Source: Ischnura elegans (Eukaryota > Arthropoda > Insecta > Odonata > Coenagrionidae). From it: a DNA stretch of 64,000 nucleotides. Positions 36,211 to 47,612 of this stretch are shown one piece after another (the stretch's first letter is position 1; each line of letters starts with the position of its first letter). Under the pieces are notes generated by a model. The model worked only from the letters and a program-made list of their open reading frames with translations. It was not told where the DNA came from and did no database searches. The stretch is taken from NCBI RefSeq assembly GCF_921293095.1, contig NC_060257.1, forward strand, positions 56,890,968 through 56,954,967. The letters run 5' to 3'. The translations under genes and the position numbers were made by a program.

Positions 36211-36400
36211 GTTGCCTCATTGGCGGTGGGGTAAAGTCCCCGCCTGCCAATCCGTAGGTCGCGGGTTCGAATCCCGCTTGGGTAGGAGGTCCCTATTCAG
36301 GGCATGGATGTTTGTGATATTCCATTGTTAATGTTGAAACACCCGTCGCAAAGGCCGTTCTGAGCTGTTTACGGGGAAGGGGGAAATAAATAAATATCTA
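36211..36400 (+). mobile_element. SINE A copy 3
   Basis: GTTGCCTCATTGGCGGTGGG, CGCGGGTTCGAATCCCGC, TTGGGTAGGAGG and CAGGGCATGGATGTTTGTG, with an AAATAAATAAAT tail. It is inserted in the tRNA-like part of a SINE B. Confidence 0.8.
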
Positions 36401-37063
36401 ATGCCTCGTCTTCTCTCTCCTGCCATCGGGTAATGTCATTTACCAAATATCATGTGACAATTGCCTAAAACTGGGTGTTAAGGAATAAAATCTTTATCAT
36501 ATTGGCCACCACACCACAAGGAAGAATTGAATCTTAGGAATTGTAGGTGCTGAAAGTATCAAAAATACGAAGAACAGAATTTATAAGTGATAACAAAAAA
36601 AGATCCTAATTGATGAAGAAGGGCGCGCGATTGAAAAAGCTGACTAAGTCCAGTGACGTCATGGCAAAATTAGCAGTGCCGGAACGCACTTCCCTAACTT
36701 TTTTACTCGTGAAATATTACACTGTGAGTTCTTTTATTACAAGTCATTATTTACATTTTCTTACAAAATTCATTGTTTTGGATACGAATGTAAATATTAG
36801 AAGTTTTGAGGCAACAAAGTTGATAAAAGTGTTATTTGACTATTATGTCTTTCGTTAACCAGTGCCGGGACGACATTCCGGTACCATGACACCACTGCTT
36901 AAGTCTACATTTACCTGAAGTATAAATACAAGATGCTTTTATTTACTTTAAAAATTGTTCTTTTGCCGCTTTATGTCCCTCGATATAATCACTATTATAC
37001 TTATAAGGGAGACTTGTGGGTTGCATAAGGTAAATCCGGTGCCTCCGATAAACTGCAAACTAA

Positions 37064-37245
37064 CTTTACTCGGTGAGGAAACTTTTACTAAACCACATAA
37101 ATAAAAACTAGAACACGACCCACCTGATGACGCACGACCCACCGGTTGAACCACCTGATGATGACGCTAAGACATTGAAACCCGGGTCGTGTTCTAGTTT
37201 TTATTCATGTGGTTTAATAAAAGTTTCCTCACCTAATAAAGTTTG
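37064..37245 (+). mobile_element. Penelope-like foldback with a hammerhead-like ribozyme core
   Basis: Arms 37064-37121 and 37184-37245 are nearly perfect inverted repeats (ACTAGAACACGACCC / GGGTCGTGTTCTAGT). The centre has CTGATGA at 37155-37161, GAAA at 37177-37180 and GTC at 37186-37188. GAACCAC (37148-37154) can pair with GTGTTC (37189-37194) as stem I. This order matches hammerhead ribozymes, which are known in Penelope-like retroelements. Stem II is weak here. Confidence 0.6.
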
Positions 37246-37631
37246 TGATGGAATACCACAAAGTTTCCCAAGATCGTGCTTTATTCAAACTGCAAACTTC
37301 CATTTCATATGCGACGTAATATAACAGTGGATTAGAGGGCTTAAACTAAAATAATGTGGATATAATTAATCACATTCCAAATGAGGGGGAAATTTAGATA
37401 CGACTGAATAGTAAATGATACGGCAGTATTTTTATTTTATTTTGGGTATTGCCACATGCGGCCTGGAACATTTCAAACAAACATTCACGCAACCGCCGCT
37501 GTGACATTTTAACAATGCCATTTCTTGCGTGTCACTCCATCACCCAGTCGTTATGTGTTTAATCAGCTTCAACAAATAAATTCATCCAGATATTTTTTCC
37601 CTTTCCAACGTCACAAAAAGGCACTGGATCT

Positions 37632-37672
37632 TATAAAAGCATTCTATACCGAAGTATAAGCCACCAGTTTTC
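37632..37672 (+). promoter_or_regulatory. Gene 4 core promoter
   Basis: TATAAAAG starts at 37632 and CACCAGTTTTCCC at 37662, 30 bases on. The leader to the ATG at 37720 is about 57 bases. Confidence 0.7.
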
Positions 37673-37719
37673 CCAGGGACGTGAGACCACCAAGTAGAGA
37701 ACTGAGGACAATCTTCAAA

Positions 37720-39379
37720 ATGTTTACCAAGGTATTTTTTAAGCCACCTCTTATTAATAATTCTAAGGGATTAGTTCGACATTGATCCTTACTCATTCAT
37801 TCAATAGATTCTGGTTACTTGAGCTAATTGATACTAGGGCCACCACCTAACTCAGAAAAACTCTATAATTGATAAAGAAAACGTCGTTTATTCAGATTCG
37901 AAATCGTAATTAATTTACAGAATTCGCTTGATGTTACGAAAAGATATGTTTCTCGCATATCCCTTAGAAATTAAAGACGATAAAAACCAGGCATGAGTTT
38001 TAATAAACAGCAGCAGTGGGAGCTAGACGTGGATTTTTTGAAGGTGCTACAAATACAACAAATCCTAAAACGCCTTCCGAATTCATTGTGTAGATGAAAG
38101 TATATGATTTTCATTATTTTGGAAAATGTAAATATTTTATTGATAAGTTCGATTATTTTCAAGCAGTAATTTGTGGAAATTTATGATCATAAAGCAATGA
38201 AACGTTTCTTTTTTCCTTTTCGTATTTTTACTTCCTCTCTCGCATTTTCAAAATTAGATATATCTTTTTTGAGCACCATTCTACTGTTATTTTATTGTAT
38301 TTTTGATCTACACAGAGTGCATATATTTTAATGTGAAATCCTTTTCGTTTTTTTCTCTACAGTATAGCTAGTTGTTCAGTTACGAATGAACGTGATAATA
38401 ATTTTCTCATGCGCTATTAAAAGGCTCACGAAAAGCTGGAAAATGAAATTAAATTCATCTCAAAATTGGTGACATTGCGCAATCATATTGTGGATACTCG
38501 CTCAAAGCTCTAATTTAATTAAACTCAGAGATTAATTACTTCAGACAATTGTAATCGCACATTTTTGTGCAATCTTAATTATTTAATTTCCTTAAAAATC
38601 CATAGTATTAAATAAAATTTCGAAAAGGCAGGATACCCAAGAGAAACCGTTTCCATGGTAACTGCTAACTGCATCCAAAATAATGTTTGCGTTGCCATAG
38701 CTCAGTAACTAAGGAGTTGCGACCCCATGTTTATGGAGAGAAAAACATTTTAAATTGCCTCCTATACCACCTCCTGAAGTATTGCAGAATCCTACTGAAA
38801 CACCCTCTATAGATGCACAGAAACTTTCATATTCCATTGTTACAACAATATCGGGTAACCCACCAACCATTGTCTGACCCATTTCCAAAATGACAAAACT
38901 GCACAAAACCCCTGGTCTTCTCGGGTCCTCAGAAAATGTGCCAACATTTAAAAAGAAAGTATCTTATTATTTTAGTTGAGTTTTTAGATAAAAATGCCAC
39001 AGACGTTGTAATTGACTAAAAAAAAACATGAACCGCATGAAGTGATTTCATTCACATTTGATTTATTTTATTCCAGACTGCATTTGTCATAGTCGCCGCC
39101 TTTGCCCTGGTCTCCGCTCAGGATTCTGGCGTAAATAATTCCACCAACCAAGAAGGCAGCTCAGAAGGGAATCCGATACCGCCTTTTAAGATACCCCCAA
39201 CCAAAATCACAAGCGGAATACAAATATTGCCTCCAGGCCTTCTCAATCTCTTAGGCTCACCAGTGAATCTACAGAGACCATTTGGTCCACCAAATCCATT
39301 TTTTCCTATAGTATTTCCAAATATCCCTACGATTCCGGGACTGGGAGGGATTCCCTGGATACATCCACCAAGCAAGTAG
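37720..39379 (+). CDS. Gene 4: secreted proline-rich protein of unknown family
   Basis: Exon 1 coding part is 37720-37731 (MFTK, donor GTATTT). Exon 2 is 39077-39379 (acceptor TTCCAG, stop TAG), giving 104 residues. MFTKTAFVIVAAFALVSA is a signal peptide almost identical in pattern to gene 1, but the mature part differs. It starts QDSGVNNSTNQEG, with an N-glycosylation sequon pair (NNST). It continues as a Pro/Ile/Leu-rich chain with motifs PPFKIPP, LPPGLLNLLG, RPFGPPNPFFP and IPGLGGIPW, and ends HPPSK. There are no cysteines and no AAP or AY repeats. It could be a structural matrix protein, an antimicrobial-like or a signalling peptide; I do not recognise it. AATAAA is at 39464-39469. The promoter and exon plan match its neighbours, so it probably belongs to the same expression group. 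Confidence 0.75.
38440..38820 (+). mobile_element. Repeat E copy in gene 4 intron
   Basis: CGCAATCATATTGTGGATAC, TCGCTCAAAGCTC, GTTGCCATAGCTCAGTAAC, TAAGGAGTTGCGACCCCATG and CCTCCTGAAGTATTGCAGA recur in order at 41480-41845 and, inverted, at 52090-52480. Superfamily not recognised. Confidence 0.65.
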
Positions 39380-39479
39380 AATTTCTTAACCCCAGATCAC
39401 TAAACCTTTGTAATTTTTACAAGGCCCAAATTAAAATTTTAAACGCTTTAAAAACGCATTATTAATAAAAAAATTACGT

Positions 39480-41480
39480 ATTTGAAATAAATTTTCCCGG
39501 CGCCTGGCATCAATATTTTTATTAGTGTATATGTCATAGGATTGTCATAGGAAAAAAGGATTTTTTTTTTAATATCTTCAATGAAAGACGTATAACTTTA
39601 AAATATACATTATCAATAATTAAACTTTACGTAAATTGGTCTATAACTCAAAAATAACCTTATTGGAAGGTAAGTAATTGCCAAAAATGACGAAGGTTTA
39701 CTGACCACGTGATTCTGAGCCAGGTTTAGTAATCTTGGGTTAACGCAGATAATTGGAATACGATATGCCAGTTACCAGCTGCAAGTATTGACCGGAAGTG
39801 AAATATTCAAGATGGCGTCCAAGATAGCGGTGAAGTCAACACTTTGCCTTTTCTCTTAAAGTAACTTTCCTGTTGAAACGCCTTTTATTATAGTTGTTGG
39901 AGTCATCACCCCGAATATATTTAGGAATTAATGGCTTTTAAATGGAATTTTTCCAGTTATTTGAAAATTTCAAGACCCAATTGGCTAAAATTCAATTTAA
40001 AACATATTCACCTGGAAAAACGTTTGTTCCGCACATGTGCTTTAGGAAATTTTGTAAGCAATTACTTTAATATAAAGACATATCCCTATAACAGGGCCAA
40101 GAATTAATAATTTATAGTTCCTGCAAGAAAATACAAGTTATACATATGTATTCAGTACTAGCATGTGAAGAGGAATAAGCAAAAATTACATGCCTTTTCT
40201 AGAATCGGATCCAGGTGAATTAAACCTGACCGAAAAATAATATTTAAGAAGTTCGATCGTTTTTCGAGCATTTTTTATCTTTACACTTCTAATTGGCTAC
40301 AATTGGGCATTGTTCCAGGACATGAAGCTTAAAATATTGTAAAACCTTGTGATATTTTCAAACAGAATCGATTTTCCTCAAAATTTGGGATTAGGATAAC
40401 GTTTCCCTCAACTTAAAAATGTACATAATACCGATGGGCGCTTTCTATTTTTAGGTGTGAAATCTTTATATGGGTAGAATATAGTTTGGATAGGCTGAAC
40501 AATGATTTTTTTATACCTTGTAATATGATTTCAGAATATTTGAACCCTCAAATATCAATATTCATTAGAGGGTTAATGTAAAACATTATTTCCCTATCAA
40601 ATTCGTCAAAGTATTTTAATTTAAGCATTTTGCTGCTTAAAATATACACTAATTTTATTTTGCAACTTTTCAACCAGTTAAAAATTAAAATTGAATTATT
40701 AAAATAAATACAGTTTGAAAAAATTGGAAGCAAAGTGCTTCATTTACTGTACTAAAAATGTGATTCACTAAAGTAACCAGAGCTATTATTTTTCAGGTGT
40801 AGGTGAAAAAAGGAATGAGGTATTTCCCACCAACGCTGCATTGTACATCTGACCTGGCTTGAAAAGACTTGGAATGGACAATTCTTCAACTATGGCTGAT
40901 AATAATGGATAATTGATGAAGCTTACGTATATGAGGCTTGTGTGTGGTGAAAAATTGCAATCTCAACAAATTCATTCAACAGATTTCATTTGCATTAAAG
41001 TATAATTATCAATGAAAGAGGGATATAATCAACATAGAATTACTGTGTGATAGAATTCAAGGGTAGCCTGAAATAAATGTTAATTAAAATGAATTAATTA
41101 TAAAAATAACATTAGCATATTATAAAAATGTATAAAAAGTAATTCACACTAATAAAACTTTATACAATGACCAATTATTTCACTCTTCCAAGCAAAGCTT
41201 AGGCCAAACCCATGGCACTTTTGCAAGGACTAACAAACACGAACTGGTTTTGGAAGATAAGAAAAAGAATATACGGGCTTTACAATCCAGGTATGATCCA
41301 TATTTTAATTCAGCAAGAAATTATTTCTTCCACTGCTTTTAAATGTATTTCAACACGTTTTAATGGATCACAATCTCTTTCCTCAGATCACTTAAGAATG
41401 CAGCAGCACTTTTCCTTCAATGCTAAATTGATAAATTGATAACAATCTTAAATCTTCAGCAAATTATTTTTTATTCTACC
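39480..41480. other. Intergenic, nothing recognised
   Basis: AT-rich sequence downstream of gene 4 with chance frames only. No terminal repeats or RNA genes were seen. Confidence 0.4.
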
Positions 41481-41845
41481 AGAATTACAAAAAACATAAT
41501 TATAATGCGATTGAAATGTCTGAAACACGTCTATGACCATGATTAAACAAGAACTTTGAGCGTACATCAACAATACGATTGTATAATCTCCCTTATTTTG
41601 AGATTGTTTCAGAAAATTATATTCGAACATTTTCGTCCAACCTTAATCATTTATTTCCCTAAAAAAATCCAGAGCATTGAATAAAATGTCGTTTTAATGG
41701 TGACTACCAAATGCATTCATAAAAGTGTTACTGTTGCCATAGCAACGTAACTAAGGAGTTGCGACACCACGTTTATGCTTAAAATTGTGTCCACTACCTC
41801 CTCCTTAAGTATTGCATATTCCACCTGAAGCATCCTGTATTTAAT
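41480..41845 (+). mobile_element. Repeat E, second copy
   Basis: TGTTGCCATAGCAACGTAAC, TAAGGAGTTGCGACACCACG, TTTATGCTTAAAATTG and CCTTAAGTATTGCATATTCC align with 38690-38800. Confidence 0.65.
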
Positions 41846-42089
41846 TAAGCCTTTCACTAACAGTTGGCCATGAACGTGAGCCTTCAGATTTCCCAGACTG
41901 CTTCCAGGTTCATGAGAAACCTCTTGGCTCTAATCCTGTACATTGCGGTAGTACTCCCGTCTTGGTTTTAAGAAAGGTACTCCCTTGGTACCGAAATGCG
42001 CACTCAGCCATTTTGGCCATATTAATTGGGAACGAAGGAAGATCTTTAGGTAACAACCTAACGTTTTTGTTTTCCTTGTTACATGGAAT

Positions 42090-42361
42090 CAGGGATGCCG
42101 ACTAGCAAAAAATATTGGGGGGCCCAAACTGGGGATCTTGCCTCGGGAAACTTTATAAGTAGTGAGTTTTAAGTTTTTTTTAAGCATTTTAGAAGAGTCA
42201 AATGATCAATATAAGAACCATTATAACTAGAATCTCGATATCTGGACACTCCGGGGAAAATCGAAAAGCCTGACACATTTTTTCTCACACCTATAACGAA
42301 TTTTAACATAGGGCCTGAGGGGGCTCGGGCCCCCTCAGGCCCCATGGAGTCGGCGCCAATG
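42090..42361. mobile_element. hAT-type miniature, 272 bases, with perfect target duplication
   Basis: Flanking CATGGAAT at 42082-42089 and 42362-42369 is identical. Ends are CAGGGATGCCGACTAG and, from the right, CATTGGCGCCGACTCC. An internal hairpin GGCCTGAGGGGGC / GCCCCCTCAGGCC lies near the right end. Confidence 0.8.
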
Positions 42362-43454
42362 CATGGAATACTAATTTACAGTACCTAGTTTATTACAATC
42401 TCACCCACTTTGTTATTATTAATTTAATGTTTATGAACAAAAATGCTTAAAATTGTCCGCCCTTCATATTCTGAATTACTGCAGATTCCTCTTCACACAC
42501 ACCATTCCTCTTTGCACATAAATGATACGTCAGATACATTTATATAACATGGTATTTTATCAGTATATGATAAGGCACGATATTTTCTAATGATATCTGA
42601 ATCTCAAATGATTTTTTTCACTGGGTGCAATTTCATGATTTTGTATCCGACAGCCATTTACAGTTATTGGTCAATTTACAGCATCGAACATCCGTTATAA
42701 TTTGCCGTTATTTACATATGCCCTCACATACCAATCATAACCGTAGACTGAATCACTGAGTCACTTCATTCGAATGAGCTAAAATGTGTATTATAATTTG
42801 TGAGGTTTACCTTTCCATTCCAGGATACTCTCCCGAGAATGCGCTGATATAGCGTTTTTTCAAGCAATCGCTTTTTAATCGAATTGAAAATATGGACTTT
42901 TAACAAAAATCAAAATTTGAGCAAAAATATCGATGAATCGAAAAATATACGGTTTTAAAAATACAGTTTGAAAAAAACATGATTATTAACCATTCGAAAA
43001 ATTACTTTGAAAAATACAAATTTGGCAGCTAAAAATTTCCAAAAATCTACAATGAATACATCCTTGAAATATTAGGAGTAAAAATTGACAAATGCACGCA
43101 CATTTAAGTTTGGGGATCACCACTTGAAACAATTAACTGATTGAGATTCTTTCCTGTTTATTGAAGGTGTCCCTCCAATTATTCCGTCCTCAGCAATCTT
43201 TTACATGGGACGGATGACGTTATTATCCTCCCTCCCGTGTTTTTGCCAGCGCTAAGCGCGCGGCAGCAGCGGCGCTGACCACAGCGCGCAAAGAAATAGT
43301 TACGATCGGCGTTGGAAAATCGAGTTTGGATCGAAACTCGAATATCACGGCTCGTTATTGATTTTAAATTTTATTCTGGAACGATTTTTAGATCACTACG
43401 CGAGTTAATCGACCTGTACTTGAATATGGAACTTCGGTGTGGGATCCCTACTGT

Positions 43455-44170
43455 AAAATGAATCTTCTAAGCTTGAAAAAGTTCTGAGAAAGGCAGCCAG
43501 ATACACTCTAGGGAAACATAGAAGGGGGAAAGTGTATCAGCTATGCTAGGGAGCTAGAGGATTGAAACCTCTAAAAGTGAGAAGAACCATAAATAGGCTA
43601 TGCGGGGTGTACAAAGCCTTTACAAATGAGCGGGGTTGGAAAGAAATGGGTCTGAAGCTGGACTCACCCGGCTACATAGGAAGGAAAGATCATTAATTCA
43701 AAATTAAGTTAAAAAAACAGAAAACAGACATTTTGAAAAAAATCCTTCCTACATAGAGGAATAAAGGAGTGGAACGACCTAGCTGAAGTTGTTTTTAAGA
43801 TCTTCCCTGCAACTGGGAAAATTTTTAGGAAGAAGTGTACATCACTTTTTGATTAATTACATGGTGGTTTAATAGGGATAGTGTGAAATTGGGTCGATGT
43901 TCATTTTTTAGTTGTATTATATTAGAATTAATTATTTAATGGATTGCTTGAAATTGGTTTATTGGGACAATGTTAAATTCTTAGTAGTATGAGATTAGAA
44001 TTAGTGTGTTATTTTTAGCATGGTTGACTATTCTGTTTCTAAACTTTGTAATAGATAGATAGAAACTTGGTGTGTACACATTTGTTATTCATGTTCATCT
44101 AATGCTGCTACCAAGCAATAGTCTACTTGCAGCAGTGTATAATAATAATAATGATAATAATAATAATAAT
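43455..44170 (+). mobile_element. Non-LTR retrotransposon 3' end (family C)
   Basis: Frames give VLRKAARYTLGKHRRGKVYQ, GLKPLKVRRTINRLCGVYKA and FLHRGIKEWNDLAE, the C-terminal region after an RT domain. A 3' UTR shared with 16640-16996 follows. The end is an AAT/GAT microsatellite (44142-44170). Confidence 0.7.
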
Positions 44171-44199
44171 CGCTATGCATTTTTAGGGGTACTGCTAGC

Positions 44200-44545
44200 C
44201 GCACGTTATCTCGCCGGCTTTGGCGGGAATCCATCACCCTTCTCTCGTACACGCGTCACGCACGCTGAGTCGTAATGGTCACGCTCCGGAGGTCACGCCC
44301 GAGGACGCGCACGGCCGTGCGACAAACGTGAGGCGACCAATATTTCTCCCGCCCTTGCGAAACTTCACTTTCGAGCTGGAGAGAGAAAAATGCTTCGACG
44401 CTCATCCCGATTGTTTGATAATCGATGCACAGGATATTCGACCAAACTTTCCAAATCCCCCACGCGCTCCAGATATTGTATAACAGAGTTGGCAACGCAT
44501 TGACGGTGAGTCGCGCTGGCTCGACCGCGGACGTAAATAGATAGA
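44200..44545. other. CpG-rich stretch
   Basis: Unusually high GC and CpG for this window (GAGGACGCGCACGGCCGTGC). Frames on both strands (87-101 codons) have no recognised homology. A donor-like GACGGTGAGTC lies at 44500. It may be a promoter island or first exon, or a GC-rich transposon. Confidence 0.35.
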
Positions 44546-45402
44546 TTTCGCACATGTCCAAAGGTAACAGAAAATAGTAATTGGCCTGGGAAAAGGGTTG
44601 TCATGTATTCAAGGGGCCAAAGCGAAATGGGGGATGGTATTTTTTTTAAATATCTACCCTCCAAGATAGTGATTTAATATTGAAGGAAAAACCGATAAAT
44701 GATTTTTTAAAATAATAACAATAATATTATTTTATTCCACTCATATTCAAATACATTACATCGAAAAAAAACTTGTAATAATTGTGGAATATATAGGTTC
44801 CCCTTTGTGGAATAGTTTTGGGGCTACCATCATACACTGTTTAGAACATGACTGGTGCTAAGATACATAAAAAATACATTTATTTCGTTTAATTGAGTGA
44901 TTTGTTTTCTTAACAATTGCATTCGATTGTGATATTACAGTTATTTACACATGGATAGTAAACTTTCTCACATAACGCATAATCCTGGTACTTCTTCTCC
45001 TTTGTAATAGCTCAAAGTGATGAAAGTAAGAATTCTAATAAAATGTAAAATCTGATAAAAATGCTATTCGATGTGGTGGAAGTAAGACTTCCAACTGAAA
45101 TAAAGAATACGAAAACAAATGCTATGAAAATCCAGAGAAGTGAAGTGCCAACTATCGGCCGGATTCGGAGCTCCGAGGATACCAAGCAAAGACCATCAAA
45201 CATATTACCTTCGGAAACCTCCATTATTATCCTATTATAATTAATAATTAATGTGATAGTAATAATAATCATTTTCGGGTATTTTCTGATTTCTCTTTTT
45301 AATTTTTGGCATTTATCTATCATAACGTAGCAAGAAATATATTGTATGCATTAATATTTTTGTACGATGCCATTTAGCATCCAGTCGTTGCTAGAATTCA
45401 TC

Positions 45403-45811
45403 ATTTATTTTGACGGTGGTTTAAGGGGTTTCATATAACAACTTATTACACTTTTTCTCATCCATCCTGTTAATAATAGTGTTATATTATTGGATTCAAG
45501 CATTTATTGTCATTGCGGCCCGCCGGCTTATTTCTTGCGGCCCTTCCAGAGGCTAAAGAAAATATTTGCTATTACAAAAAATCAAACCAAATATCGACAC
45601 CACCGTCAAAAATAAACAATGTCAACAATGGCATTGATTGATTGATTGATTGAACTTTTTAATCAATGAAGATTATTGTACTTTGAAATTATGTACTTTT
45701 TTATTTTATTGATGTGGTTGAAAAGTAACGTGGAGAATTGTGGCCCTCCGGACGATTTCAAATCAATATTTGGTCCTTGCATTTAAAAACGTTGAATATC
45801 CCTGATACAGG
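45403..45811. mobile_element. Possible hAT-type remnant
   Basis: The right end reads, reversed, CAGGGATATTCAACGTTTTT. GCGGCCCGCCGG and GTGGCCCTCCGG lie inside; these phrases are typical of Charlie-like hAT ends. ATTTATTTTGACGGTGGT and ACCACCGTCAAAAATAAAC form an inverted pair. A (TGAT)5 microsatellite is at 45636-45655. Confidence 0.4.
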
Positions 45812-46304
45812 GGATATTTAAGCTGCAATTAATTACTTCCTGAATCTTTATTGCCATTTAGTCGTCGCCCCTAGGTATCGATATACCAACTCAAAACCGA
45901 TGAAAATCTTCCTTGACATTTGCTACTACATTTTTCGCCGTGACTCGACGATTCCTTCTATTACACAAGGGGAGGGGGGGTTGCAAGCAATGATCGTTTA
46001 AGTTGCAACATTCTAGCACGGAAAAGGTAAATGAAACCAACATCTTACTAAAAGTATAACGGCGTTTTATTACTTTTCAAAATCATTTGCTCGAAAAAAA
46101 TGTTTATTTTACAAGAGGAGACCACGTACTTAACTTCGCCTTTTTCAATGCCGTATTTTTATGGCATTCGGAATGGCGAACATTTCTCTGAACTGATAGT
46201 GGTGGAAAGGTTGTTTGATTGCTAGATAGTTTGGATGTAACTGGTTAATTTTCGAGCGGTATTTTTAACAAGCGTTATATAGTCCCAAAATAGCGTACCT
46301 AGTT

Positions 46305-46380
46305 GGGCCAGTTAGTGTAATGGTGAGCGTCGTTCACTATCACTAGGGGGGCTAGGGTTTTTAGGGTTCGACACGGCATT
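46305..46380 (+). other. tRNA-like segment, probably a SINE head or tRNA pseudogene
   Basis: TTAGTGTAATGGTGAGCG resembles an A box and GGGTTCGACACGG a B box about 40 bases on. A proper acceptor stem is not evident. Confidence 0.4.
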
Positions 46381-46524
46381 ACATTTTGAAATTTTCATTT
46401 CGATCATACGTTGACAAGTTTTTCACTATTTTTAATTGCATTTAATTTTAATTAATATACATTCCCTCTGAGATTGAGTTATTTTAAGGCTCAAAAATTT
46501 CGCTAGCGGTAAGTTCTTCTTATA

Positions 46525-46914
46525 CTAGACGTTTACGGATATTAACGGGAATTTTGAAATTTCGCGGGTTTAAGGATGTTATAACTAATTAACGGATGCA
46601 TATTTTTTTATTTCGTGAGTTCAAAGAGTCCTATCATCAAAATATTTTTATTGTTTGGCATAAATACCCCTTAAGTATGATAAAATTTTCAGGTATATCT
46701 ATTGTTTACTTTTCCTGTGGCAGCCGCTAATGTTTGACGTGTTTTTATGAGCTCGGCGATTTTCAGCTCACAAGTGGGAGGAAGGAAGAAGAGCTAAACA
46801 CAAGTGGATAATATCTAATGGGGACTATTTTAAGAACGACAACATCAGTGTAGACGAATGAATAAAAATTTTTTCAAAAAACTAAAATTTCCGGTATTTT
46901 CTGAATCAACCTCG
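46525..46914 (+). mobile_element. Internally deleted mariner-type element, copy 2
   Basis: It is flanked by TA on both sides (46523-46524, 46915-46916). Ends are CTAGACGTTTACGG and, from the right, CGAGGTTGATTCAG. It shares GTGTTTTTATGAGCTCGG with copy 1 (239-256). It retains only the transposase tail at about 46820-46860 (GDYFKNDNISVDE, then stop). Confidence 0.7.
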
Positions 46915-47612
46915 TATTCTTGGAGAAAAGTGAATCAAGACAAATGACTTTATTTAAAGACGACACATCATGTCGGTGGCATCAGCCCCAAGTGGTCTGG
47001 CTAACGTCCAGTATGACGGGGCGTTTGGAAGAATTCGCGTGGAATTTTAAGGGCCACGCAGTCGGAATGTTGCGTTGCTCACCAGGAGGGACAAAAACTC
47101 GTAAGTGATTTCGAATTTCAATGCAATACGTACCATACACCATCATTCGAAGAATCCGTCTGACGAACAGTGGAGGAAGTAAAATGAAGAAAAACGACAA
47201 AAATGTATATGTTCTTGAAGAACATTCCCTCACAATTACCTTTATACTTCAAATAAACATGACGCCAATTTCAGCGGACACTTAGGTCACACTCAAGCCT
47301 GCGTGAATGTGCGTAAATGAAGTCAGGCAATCTTGGTGATGAATCCGGATGTTAACAGCAAAACGTAAAAACCCAAAAAAAATGGAAAATACCTGAAATT
47401 AATAACTAACAGCAACACCCTAACATAAAATTGGTATGAGAACATGATGGCTAGAGATACAAGGCATGAATTGCATAAGATATTGTATGCCATTCACATT
47501 CTTCATAAAAGGGCAACGCTGAGGATTGCAAGTGGCCCCCCTAGGCACTATTATGAGGGGATTATCCCCCCAGAAAGCACATGTTGTGGCACACTCATTG
47601 AGGCATACAGCC

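Noticed and set aside
36199-36270. tRNA-like B boxes and tRNA-like folds at 2300, 18870, 34700, 35460, 36200, 36260, 57130, 61980 and 63520 as functional tRNA genes
   Set aside because: They lack complete acceptor stems and anticodon arms, occur in families with shared non-tRNA tails, and end in A/T-rich tails. They are SINEs.
38690-38730. GCCATAGCTCAGTAACTAAG as a tRNA A box
   Set aside because: No B box follows at the proper distance, and copies of the repeat do not keep the motif.
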